A stretch of 35,209 nt of DNA from Pontiellaceae bacterium (GTDB lineage: Bacteria; Verrucomicrobiota; Kiritimatiellia; Kiritimatiellales; Tichowtungiaceae). The stretch is from the NCBI GenBank assembly GCA_029939835.1, contig JAOZSE010000007.1, forward strand, positions 1 through 35,209, in the 5' to 3' direction. Shown here in pieces: positions 26,732 through 34,880 of the stretch; position 1 is the first letter of the stretch; each line of letters opens with the position of its first letter. A program made the translations under genes and the position numbers. Below the pieces are notes generated by a model, which was given only the letters and a program-made list of their open reading frames with translations, ran no database searches and was not told the DNA's origin.

Positions 26732-27280
26732 TTAAGCCATCCGCTGTTTCATGCGGAGCATCCAGGTCAGACCGCCGCCGAGAGCCAGCAACATAACCGA
26801 GGCCGGTTCAGGAACCGCCTGCCAATCTCCCGACACTACACCTCCCGTGTCATAGGTGTCCGTAGCTGGAGTAGACGAAGTTGTAATTGTGAAAAGCGAA
26901 TCGTCTATGTTGGCATAGTAGCTGGCTGCTCCAATGCTGCTGGCATCAAAAATACGACTGAAAACTTTGTCGCCGCCATTATCTGTTAATCCGGATAAAC
27001 TGGTGCTGAACGAACCTGAGAAATATCCATCCTGATACCAATTTCCGCCGCTGATCACTGCACTAGCGATTAGAAGATCATCTCCTTCGTTATAAGCACT
27101 TATGGCGTTATCTCCGCCATCAATATATAGCTGAACAAGCCAATTATCAGTCGCTGTGACGGTGCCGCCAGCCCGATTTTCTAGAACTACGGTATTCCAC
27201 CAGTTGACATCGATAGCAGCATCGGCGCAAAGAGCCAACATGCCCACACATGCCAGTATCATCATTATATGCTTCATCAT
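26732..27280 (-). CDS. PEP-CTERM sorting-domain protein
   Basis: Signal peptide; C-terminus VPEPASVMLLALGGGLTWMLRMKQRMA; core DNWLVQLYIDGGDNAISAYNEGDD parallels NGWVVALYKDTNQDGWGATAINFADG in 23571-24164. Confidence 0.9.
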   Translation of the reverse strand: MMKHIMMILACVGMLALCADAAIDVNWWNTVVLENRAGGTVTATDNWLVQLYIDGGDNAISAYNEGDDLLIASAVISGGNWYQDGYFSGSFSTSLSGLTDNGGDKVFSRIFDASSIGAASYYANIDDSLFTITTSSTPATDTYDTGGVVSGDWQAVPEPASVMLLALGGGLTWMLRMKQRMA

Positions 27281-27321
27281 TTTTTCTCCTTTATTATTTA
27301 TTTTTGTGTGCTCACTTCAAT

Positions 27322-28095
27322 TTACTCGAAAAGGTTTGAATAATGGTTTGTGGATAGCCATGTAAAACCACTTTTGGCTTCGTACCATCCGCCAACGCCA
27401 AGAGCGATCTTTTCTGAATCCGCTGGGCTGCCTGCCCAGTCAGAGGTGTAGTACCACTCACCATCGGTTTTTAGACCTAAAGTGAGAAAGCCACTTCCGG
27501 TCCAAGCATGTATCAGATCACAAGCAAAAGGAAGAGGGGAACCTGTGGCTCCACTAGTAAGGAAATTTTCGTCATTTGGAGTAAGATCAGAACTGAAAGG
27601 TGGTGAGATCATGTTGAAGCCAGAATAGAGGAAAACACTGTTGGACGGTGCGCTAATGGCGTCACCTGACAGCACAACTATATTTGTTTCAGAGGCTGAT
27701 GCGGGAGATTGCAGCCAGAAAGCTTGTCCTGCTTTAATCGTCAAATTTGTTTCTGGGTCTCCACCCCAGTTGTCTGTGTAATAAAAATTTCCATCCGTCT
27801 TTTGAGAAAGAGAAGAGTAAGACTGGCTGGCGGCATTGTAGAAGTGAACGACATCGCACAGGAATGGCAGGGGACTTTGGGTTAGCTGATCTGCCCCAAA
27901 CAATTCATCGAGCGTCATTTCCTGCTCAATGACCCCCTGAAAATTGCAACCAACAAGTGTGTATTGCCCACTCGGCGGGATGGCCACTTTAGAGTACCCC
28001 ATAATATTGGCGGAGCTGACCTTGTTGGTGATTTCCGCCTGGGAGATGCCGACGATCATTAAAAGAAATACGAGTACAAAGCTTAGTTTTTTCAT
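27322..28095 (-). CDS. Secreted protein with SSANIMGY N-terminal motif
   Basis: MKKLSFVLVFLLMIVGISQAEITNKVSSANIMGYSKVAIPPSGQYTLVGCNF...; internal repeat SPLPF(L/A)CD. Confidence 0.75.
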   Translation of the reverse strand: MKKLSFVLVFLLMIVGISQAEITNKVSSANIMGYSKVAIPPSGQYTLVGCNFQGVIEQEMTLDELFGADQLTQSPLPFLCDVVHFYNAASQSYSSLSQKTDGNFYYTDNWGGDPETNLTIKAGQAFWLQSPASASETNIVVLSGDAISAPSNSVFLYSGFNMISPPFSSDLTPNDENFLTSGATGSPLPFACDLIHAWTGSGFLTLGLKTDGEWYYTSDWAGSPADSEKIALGVGGWYEAKSGFTWLSTNHYSNLFE

Positions 28096-28406
28096 AAGAA
28101 CTCCTTCAGCCGCTTGATTAATAAATCCGAATTAACAGGAAGAAGGTAGCAGTCCGGTCGGCTTTTTACCAGCTTTTTTTGCGAAAATCTGTTTTCACTT
28201 GGGGTTTTCACCATCCGCCGCCGTCCCGATTCTCCCGACCTCTTGCAGAGTCGGGAAGATCGGGACTATGGCGGGACAAGCAGAGGGCTCAGAGGCGCAG
28301 AGGATTGCGGTATGTGTTCCCTCTGTGTCTCAGTACTACTATCCGTCCTTTTCATTGTTTTTTGTTCACGTTTTCCAAGTTGAGCCACACTCAAACTTCT
28401 GTTTTC

Positions 28407-28472
28407 GCAGAATGATGGACGGCAGAATAATGGGAAGCCGTGGCAAATCATTCTGCCGTTCATTATTCTGCA
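28407..28472. repeat. Inverted pair of 15-nt-period units
   Basis: gcagaatgatggacggcagaataatg ... cattctgccgttcattattctgc. Confidence 0.85.
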
Positions 28473-28594
28473 ACCCTCCTTATCTTTGGTTGCGGTTTCC
28501 GCCTTCTTTCATACGGCGAGACAGGTTGCCGCGCTAGGATCTCTGTGGTGATAATCTGAGTTTAATTGAAGCAGGCAGGCGGTTCAGTCCGGGA

Positions 28595-28858
28595 TTATTT
28601 AAGCCGTTTGTAGAAGTTTTCGCGGGGGCCGAAGGCGAGCAGCTCAATCTGATATTTGTCAAATCGGTAAGCCAGCCTGAACTGTGCGCCGTGAATGGAG
28701 AGCTTTATCGTATAAACCCCGGCCAGGTCTCCTCTTTTGCGGTCTCCGCGATCCGGTGATTCCAGAATTTTACTGACCTGCTTATCCAGCAGGGCTTTTT
28801 CCCCTTTCTGCAGGCGCTTAACAGCCTTTCTGAATGTGGGCGTTTGCAGGATTCGCAT
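28595..28858 (-). CDS. RelE/ParE-family toxin
   Basis: MRILQTPTFRKAVKRLQKGEKALLDKQVSKILESPDRGDRKRGDLAGVYTIKLSIHGAQFRLAYRFDKYQIELLAFGPRENFYKRLK. Confidence 0.85.
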   Translation of the reverse strand: MRILQTPTFRKAVKRLQKGEKALLDKQVSKILESPDRGDRKRGDLAGVYTIKLSIHGAQFRLAYRFDKYQIELLAFGPRENFYKRLK

Positions 28859-28863
28859 AGAAA

Positions 28864-29085
28864 TTACCCAAAGCTGTATTCGGTCAGTTCGCCGGCATCC
28901 GCTTCGGCCAGCCCGTCAAAAAGTTCCCGTATTTCTGCAAACGAAAGGTCGGGGTTGTCAATGGCGCAGCGCGCCACCTTGGCCCAGTATTCGATCTGCT
29001 GTGCAGGCTTCCGATGCTCAGCCCGTCCTTTAATTTCCGCCTGATGGATCAGGTTTTCGTTCAATCGTATGGTCATTGTGCTCAT
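28864..29085 (-). CDS. ParD-like antitoxin
   Basis: MSTMTIRLNENLIHQAEIKGRAEHRKPAQQIEYWAKVAR; directly upstream of the toxin. Confidence 0.8.
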   Translation of the reverse strand: MSTMTIRLNENLIHQAEIKGRAEHRKPAQQIEYWAKVARCAIDNPDLSFAEIRELFDGLAEADAGELTEYSFG

Positions 29086-29096
29086 AATCACCCTCC

Positions 29097-29110
29097 GTAA
29101 CAAATGTTAC
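29097..29110. promoter_or_regulatory. Small inverted repeat gtaac-aaat-gttac, possible antitoxin operator
   Basis: Located 12 nt upstream of the ParD-like start codon. Confidence 0.4.
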
Positions 29111-29396
29111 AGAGGAAACGTTTTGTGTCAACCGCTTGTGAGCCCTTTTTCTACAACCACTCCCGTCGGTTCACTATTTTTTCTGTGCCTGCCGAGCCGA
29201 AATTTTAATGAAGGCTGGTATTTCGTGGTTTTCGTGGTTTATTCTCCCGGTCTTTATCAGTGCGCCGGGTTCCGCCTTCGCCTAGGCTGCGGCGGACAGG
29301 GAGGCTTTCCGGCCTGCAGCAGACTGTAGGCCCGATCCCCGACCGGGCGTTATTTGCCAAAATGTTTTTTCAGCGCAGGCGTAAGGAGTCTTAGGA

Positions 29397-32213
29397 ATGC
29401 AAAAAGCGGATTTTTTGAAGGATTTACCCGGATTCGGAGTGTCGTATTACAGCCTTACGGAACTGGAAAAGCAGGGCGGGTACGATTTTTCCCGCTTTCC
29501 GTTTTCGGTGAAGGTGCTGCTGGAGTCGCTTCTACGGATGCAGGGGCATCCTGCCTGTACCCCGAAGCATCTGTCATCCCTGTGCGAGTGGTCGCCGAAA
29601 AGTGAACCGATTGAATTGCCCTACATGCCTGCCCGCGTGCTCCTTCAGGATTTCACCGGTGTCCCCTGTGTGGTGGATCTGGCCGCTCTGCGCTCGGCGA
29701 TGAAAAGGGCGGGCAAAGATCCCGCGGCCATCGAGCCGCAGGTTCCGGTTGATCTGGTGGTGGATCATTCGGTGCAGCTCGACGCCGCGGGTTGTCCGAC
29801 GGCCCTTGAGCAGAACATCCGCCGCGAGTTCGAGCGAAACGCAGAACGCTACGGATTCCTTAAATGGGGACAGGGGGCTTTCGAAAAACTGCGCGTGCTG
29901 CCGCCGGGTCTTGGCATCTGTCATCAGATTAATATGGAGTATCTGGCGGACTGCGTAGCAGTCGCGCCAGCAGAGGACAGGGGGCAGGAGTCAGGAGTCA
30001 GTCAGTCGGAAATCGGAAATCAGCAATCGAAAATCAAAATTGCCTATCCCGACACGCTGGTCGGAACCGATTCGCACACAACGACGATTAACTGCATGGG
30101 GGTGCTCGGCTGGGGCGTCGGCGGCATTGAGGCCGAGGCCGCGATGCTTGGCCAGCCGATTCCAATCCTGACGCCGGAGGTGATTGGGTTCAAATTTACC
30201 GGCTCACTCAAAGCCGGTGTAACGGCCACCGATCTGGCGCTGACGGTTACCCGTATGCTGCGCGAAAAAGGCGTCGTTGGAAAATTTGTCGAATTTTACG
30301 GCGAAGGTGCCGCGAACCTTAGCTTGGCCGACCGTTGCCCCGTAGCCAACATGGCGCCCGAATACGGCGCGACGACGGGCTTTTTTCCGATTGATGAAAA
30401 AACCATCGCTTACCTTAAAGAGACCGGGCGTACGGAAGAGCAGTGCGCACTGGTTGAGGCTTATTGTAAAGCGCAGGGTATCTGGGGTTTCGAAAGTGAG
30501 GCCGACTATAATGATATCCTTGAACTCGATCTTTTGACGGTTGAACCGGCGCTGGCGGGGCCGAGCCGTCCGCACCAGCAACTCTCGCTCTCTGGCCTGA
30601 AAGAGGAGTTCGTGAGAGACTTCGGCGTTTGTAGCCGCGCTCCGCAGAGCGCGGACCGGCCTTTGCGGAGGCCGGCTACAGAATTAAAAGACGGTTCTGT
30701 TGTGATTGCCTCCATCACGAGCTGCACCAACACCTCCAATCCCGGCCTGATGATGGGCGCGGCGCTGGTTGCAAAGAAAGCGGTGGAGAAGGGGCTGGAA
30801 GTTCCGGCCTTTGTTAAAACCTCGTTGGCGCCCGGCTCGCAGGCGGCCACGCGCTATCTCGAAAAAGCCGGACTGATCGAGCCGCTCAACCAGCTCGGCT
30901 TTCAAGTTGCGGCTTACGGCTGTGCCACCTGCATCGGCAACAGCGGCCCGCTTGCGCCGGAAATTGAGGATGCGATTAAGGAGAACGACCTGACGGTCGC
31001 CGCGGTACTTTCCGGTAATCGAAATTTTGAAGGGCGTGTTCATCCGCTTACCAAAGCCAACTACCTCGCTTCGCCGCCGCTCGTCGTGGCCTATGCACTG
31101 GCCGGAACGGTCAACATTGATCTCGAAAACGACCCGCTCGGCCAGGCCGCTGACGGCCGTGATGTATTCCTTAAAGACATCTGGCCGACGACGGACGAAC
31201 TGCAGGCCGCGATTGCAGTGGCCGCCGACTCCGCGTTTTATACGGAAGTTTACGACGACGCCTGCAACATAAGTCCCGAATGGAACGCGCTCGAAACCGT
31301 GAAAGGCGAAGTGTTTGCCTGGGACGATCATTCGACCTACATTCGTGAACCTTCCTTTTTCGAAGGATGCGAGGAGTCGCCCGCACCGCTGGCCGATATC
31401 GAAAACGCTTCGGTACTCGGTTTCTTCGGCGATTTCATCACCACCGACCATATTTCGCCGGCGGGTGTCATTCCCGAAGAAAGTCCGGCTGCCGATTACC
31501 TGCGTAAGCACGGCGTCGCCGAGCGCGACTTCAACTCTTTCGGTTCGCGCCGCGGCAACCACGAAGTAATGATGCGCGGCACCTTCGGCAATATTCGCAT
31601 TAAGAACAAACTGGTCGAAGGCGAGGGCAGACGCACCTTATATTTTGGAGGGGCTGCGAACGGGGTCAGTACGAATAATTTGACGAATCAGGATTCTCAA
31701 ATTATCGGACTGACCCCTGAGGCTGAGGCAGAAGAGATGTTCATCTATGACGCCGCCATGAAATATGCCGAGGGTGGAACACCGCTCGTTCTGGTGGCGG
31801 GCAAAATGTACGGCGCGGGCTCGTCGCGCGACTGGGCGGCCAAAGGCACAAAACTGCTCGGCGTCAAAGCGGTCATCGCTGAAAGTTTTGAGCGGATCCA
31901 CCGCTCCAACCTTGTCGGCATGGGTATTCTGCCGTGCGAATTCATTAACGGCGAAACCGCCGAGAGCCTTGGCCTGACCGGCCGGGAAAGCTTTACCATT
32001 AATGGACTCGCGGATGGTCTTACTCCCGGCAAAACCCTCGACGTTGTAGGCCGCCCCGAAGCTTCGGGGCGGCGGACGCCCGTTGCGGACAGCGGGCCTG
32101 CAGAAATTCAGTTTCAGGTGAAAGCGCGCGTTGATACGCCGGTTGAGATTGAATACCTAAAGAATGGCGGTGTGCTCAACTACGTTTTGCGGGGGCTTAT
32201 AGAAAGGACGTAA
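29397..32213 (+). CDS. acnA: Aconitate hydratase (AcnA/IRP type) carrying in-frame repeat insertions
   Basis: YPDTLVGTDSHTTTINCMGVLGWGVGGIEAEAAMLGQP, SCTNTSNPGLMMGAALVAKKA, YGCATCIGNSGPL, FGSRRGNHEVMMRGTFGNIR, GKMYGAGSSRDWAAKG; RBS aaggag upstream. Confidence 0.97.
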   Translation: MQKADFLKDLPGFGVSYYSLTELEKQGGYDFSRFPFSVKVLLESLLRMQGHPACTPKHLSSLCEWSPKSEPIELPYMPARVLLQDFTGVPCVVDLAALRSAMKRAGKDPAAIEPQVPVDLVVDHSVQLDAAGCPTALEQNIRREFERNAERYGFLKWGQGAFEKLRVLPPGLGICHQINMEYLADCVAVAPAEDRGQESGVSQSEIGNQQSKIKIAYPDTLVGTDSHTTTINCMGVLGWGVGGIEAEAAMLGQPIPILTPEVIGFKFTGSLKAGVTATDLALTVTRMLREKGVVGKFVEFYGEGAANLSLADRCPVANMAPEYGATTGFFPIDEKTIAYLKETGRTEEQCALVEAYCKAQGIWGFESEADYNDILELDLLTVEPALAGPSRPHQQLSLSGLKEEFVRDFGVCSRAPQSADRPLRRPATELKDGSVVIASITSCTNTSNPGLMMGAALVAKKAVEKGLEVPAFVKTSLAPGSQAATRYLEKAGLIEPLNQLGFQVAAYGCATCIGNSGPLAPEIEDAIKENDLTVAAVLSGNRNFEGRVHPLTKANYLASPPLVVAYALAGTVNIDLENDPLGQAADGRDVFLKDIWPTTDELQAAIAVAADSAFYTEVYDDACNISPEWNALETVKGEVFAWDDHSTYIREPSFFEGCEESPAPLADIENASVLGFFGDFITTDHISPAGVIPEESPAADYLRKHGVAERDFNSFGSRRGNHEVMMRGTFGNIRIKNKLVEGEGRRTLYFGGAANGVSTNNLTNQDSQIIGLTPEAEAEEMFIYDAAMKYAEGGTPLVLVAGKMYGAGSSRDWAAKGTKLLGVKAVIAESFERIHRSNLVGMGILPCEFINGETAESLGLTGRESFTINGLADGLTPGKTLDVVGRPEASGRRTPVADSGPAEIQFQVKARVDTPVEIEYLKNGGVLNYVLRGLIERT
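29977..30045. repeat. 7-nt-period array in frame within acnA
   Basis: gggggca ggagtca ggagtca gtcagtc ggaaatc ggaaatc agcaatc gaaaatc aaaattg, translated as EDRGQESGVSQSEIGNQQSKIKI. Confidence 0.85.
30632..30680. repeat. 49-bp GTAG...CTAC palindromic element in frame within acnA
   Basis: gtagccgcgctccgcagagcgcggaccggcctttgcggaggccggctac; cognate of 396-444. Confidence 0.9.
31662..31717. repeat. 56-bp hairpin element in frame within acnA
   Basis: ggggtcagtacgaataatttga...tcaaattatcggactgacccc, stem of about 21 bp with one mismatch and one bulge. Confidence 0.88.
32045..32102. repeat. GTAGGCC...GGCCTGC palindromic element in frame within acnA
   Basis: gtaggccgccccgaagcttcggggcggcggacgcccgttgcggacagcgggcctgc; half-elements occur at 5094 and 29323 (gtaggcccg...cgggcgtt). 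Confidence 0.85.
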
Positions 32214-32303
32214 GGGACGAAAAGGACAAAAAGCTCTTAAAAATATCTTGTGTTGTGGGCGCTCAAAATGTTTCTGTCCTTTTCGTTGTTTTAGTCCTTT
32301 TAT
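32203..32303. repeat. 9-nt-period GGAC module (left of four-helix-bundle gene 2)
   Basis: ggacgtaag ggacgaaaa ggacaaaaa ... inverted gtccttttcgttgttttagtcctttta; contains the acnA stop codon. Confidence 0.75.
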
Positions 32304-32320
32304 CGCTAAGGAGCCCTGCC

Positions 32321-32881
32321 ATGCCTGAGAAAAAGAGAGGCTTCATTCCGCCGCACGGCGGTTATCAGGAACTCCTTTCTTATCAGAAGGCGCTGATTGT
32401 TTTTGATGGCACGGTGTATTTCTGTAAACGCTGGCTCGATCGATTTGATCGCACCATTGATCAAATGGTTCAGGCCGCCCGTTCCGGCAAGCAGAATATC
32501 ATTGAAGGATCCAAGGCCTCCGGGCATTCCAAAAGGACTGAGGTTATGCTGACGGGAGTTGCCCGCGCCAGTCTGGAGGAGCTTCTGGAAGACTATCGCG
32601 ATTTCCTGCGCCTGCGCGGGGAGGAAGAGTGGATTTTGGAACATCCTTATACAAAGCGTTTGCGCGAACTGAATCGGCGGGAAGACTGTTCCTATGACAC
32701 CTTCAAAAAGGGGATCGAAAGTGACGATCCGGTTGTTGCAGCCAATGTATTAATTGGGCTGATCAAACTCACGAACTATCTGCTGGATCAGCAGGTCAGG
32801 CATCTGGAGCAGGCATTTCTCAGGGAGGGCGGAATCAGGGAGAGAATGACCCGTGCCCGGCTGGAGGAGCGGAGGACATAA
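32321..32881 (+). CDS. Four-helix bundle suffix-domain protein
   Basis: MPEKKRGFIPPHGGYQELLSYQKALIVFDGTVYFCKRWLDRFDRTIDQMVQAARSGKQNIIEGSKASGHSKRTEVMLTGVARASLEELLEDYRDFLR. Confidence 0.9.
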   Translation: MPEKKRGFIPPHGGYQELLSYQKALIVFDGTVYFCKRWLDRFDRTIDQMVQAARSGKQNIIEGSKASGHSKRTEVMLTGVARASLEELLEDYRDFLRLRGEEEWILEHPYTKRLRELNRREDCSYDTFKKGIESDDPVVAANVLIGLIKLTNYLLDQQVRHLEQAFLREGGIRERMTRARLEERRT

Positions 32882-32970
32882 AGGACAAAAGTGCCGAAAA
32901 TTTTTGAGAGTCGTCTTGCGGAGTTTTAGTGCAAATGTTTATGTCGCTTGAGTCCTTTATGTCCTTTTCT
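32874..32970. repeat. 9-nt-period GGAC module (right of four-helix-bundle gene 2)
   Basis: ggacataaa ggacaaaag ... inverted gtcctttatgtccttttc; perfect 13-nt arms ggacataaaggac / gtcctttatgtcc. Confidence 0.78.
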
Positions 32971-32983
32971 CTATTTTACCTCC

Positions 32984-33451
32984 ATGCACTTCAACTGGCT
33001 CATTATAGACGGCTACAACCTGCTTCATCAGGACGGGGCACTCGACGGAAAGCTCGACGACCTGCCGACGGCCCGCCAGCGGCTGGTGCGTCGTATTGAG
33101 CGCGCCGCGCCGGAAATGGCTCCGCGCATTACAGTGGTGTTCGACGGCCGCGAGGGCGGGCGTGATGTCGCCTTTGACGCACCGCACCTCGAAGTGCTTT
33201 TTTCGCCGTCCAACCGCACGGCGGACGGTTTGATTGAGCAGATGGTGCACGATGCCGAAAACCCGGAGCGAATTCTGGTGGTTACCTCCGACTGGACGGA
33301 ACAGCGGCTGGTTTCGGCGTTCGGCGCTTCGGTGATTTCCTGCCGCGAATTTCTTTTGCGCTGTGAAGCGGCGGAGCGGATGCCTCCGCCGAAATCCTTT
33401 GGAAAGCGCTCTTCGAGCGGCTCAAAACTGGGCGATTTCTTTCCGGAGTGA
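32984..33451 (+). CDS. NYN-domain (YacP-like) predicted RNA-binding/nuclease protein
   Basis: FNWLIIDGYNLLHQDGAL...RITVVFDGREGG...VEVLFSPSNRTADGLIEQMV...ILVVTSDWTEQRLVSAFGASVISCREFL. Confidence 0.87.
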   Translation: MHFNWLIIDGYNLLHQDGALDGKLDDLPTARQRLVRRIERAAPEMAPRITVVFDGREGGRDVAFDAPHLEVLFSPSNRTADGLIEQMVHDAENPERILVVTSDWTEQRLVSAFGASVISCREFLLRCEAAERMPPPKSFGKRSSSGSKLGDFFPE

Positions 33452-33516
33452 GATCCGCCGGAAAGGCCCCTTTTTGATTGATAAGCAGGCTTTTATGCGG
33501 CATAAACACCCGCCTT

Positions 33517-34863
33517 ATGAGGATTTTAATTATAGGTGCAGGTAACGCCGGACAGCAGCTCGCGATGCGGCTCTGCGAAGAGAAGCACAGTGTGGTGATG
33601 GTGGATACCAACTCGACCGCGCTGGCTGAGGCCGAAGCAAAGCTCGATATCCTGACCGTTTGCGGCCCGGGGTCGAGCCCGCGTGTGCTCACCGAAGCAC
33701 AGGTGGAGAAGTGTCAGCTGGTGATCGCAGTGACGGACTGCGACGAGGTAAACATCCTCGCCTGCCTCTATGCCCACGCCGCCGGGGTGCCGCGCAACGT
33801 GGCGCGGGTCGCCAGCCCGGAATATATCCATGCCGACGATACGTATGACCTGACGGCGATGGGCATTGATCTGGTAATCAACCAGAAGCAGGAGTGCGCC
33901 CGTGAACTGTTCCATATGCTCCAGATACCCGGCGCGCTGGAAGCGTTCAATTTGTTTGAGGGCAAGGTGATGGTGGCGGGGTTCCGCGTCAGCACGGTCA
34001 GTCCGGTGCTGAACCTCACCCTCGTCGAGTGCGACCGGCCGGATCTTATCCAGCGTGTTCGTGTGATGGCCATCCGCCGTCGTGATGAACTGGTGGTGCC
34101 GCACGGCGATACCGTGTTTCAGAAGGACGATCTGGTTTATCTGGTCGGACGGACGGCGGATGTCGCCGCCTTTTTCGAGTGGGTTTGCCCAGACTTCAAG
34201 GCGTTTGAAAAAGTGATCATCGCCGGCGGCGGCGATTTAGGCCTGATGCTCGCACAGCGGGTTGAAGAGTCGCTGGAGTGTGTTCTGCTCGAACAGGATG
34301 AAGAGCGTGCGCGGTTCTGCTCGGCGCAACTGCATAAAACCCTGGTGCTGCGGGCCGACGCGCTGGCCGAAAGCGCGCTGGATGAAACGGGCGTCACCGA
34401 CCGCACGGCGTTTGTCGCGCTGACGGGTGACGACGAGAAAAACACCATGAACTGTCTGATGGCCCAGAAGAAGGGGGTTCCTTTCACCGTCACACAGATT
34501 GCGCGCACCGATTATGTACCGATCATTGAAAGCCTCAATCTGGTTGCCCGCGTCATCAGTCCCTACCTCTCCACCACGCACGCGATCCTGCACTACCTGC
34601 GTTCGCAGAAAGTGCGGGCCGCCTCCCTTTTGCACAACCTGCCGGGCGAGCTGCTTGATGTGGTCATTTCCAATGGGAGCAGGCTGGCCGGCAAACGGAT
34701 CCGCGATATAAAAATGCCGCGCATGGCCATCATCGCTGCGGTGCTGCGCGGACAGGAGGTACAGCCCGCCACCGGCGATCTCAAACTCGTTCCGGCCGAC
34801 CGTCTGCTCATCTTTTCGCATCCTGACGCGGTCAAAAAAATCCAGTCCATGTTTCTCAAGTAA
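33517..34863 (+). CDS. trkA: Trk system potassium transporter TrkA
   Basis: MRILIIGAGNAGQQLAMRLCEEKHSVVMVDTNSTALAEAEAKLD...; second RCK unit KVIIAGGGDLGLMLAQRVEESLECVLLEQD. Confidence 0.95.
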   Translation: MRILIIGAGNAGQQLAMRLCEEKHSVVMVDTNSTALAEAEAKLDILTVCGPGSSPRVLTEAQVEKCQLVIAVTDCDEVNILACLYAHAAGVPRNVARVASPEYIHADDTYDLTAMGIDLVINQKQECARELFHMLQIPGALEAFNLFEGKVMVAGFRVSTVSPVLNLTLVECDRPDLIQRVRVMAIRRRDELVVPHGDTVFQKDDLVYLVGRTADVAAFFEWVCPDFKAFEKVIIAGGGDLGLMLAQRVEESLECVLLEQDEERARFCSAQLHKTLVLRADALAESALDETGVTDRTAFVALTGDDEKNTMNCLMAQKKGVPFTVTQIARTDYVPIIESLNLVARVISPYLSTTHAILHYLRSQKVRAASLLHNLPGELLDVVISNGSRLAGKRIRDIKMPRMAIIAAVLRGQEVQPATGDLKLVPADRLLIFSHPDAVKKIQSMFLK

Positions 34864-34880
34864 CGCCCGGAACTTTCAGT

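Noticed and set aside
30684-31562. 292-aa minus-strand ORF
   Set aside because: Antisense shadow of acnA.
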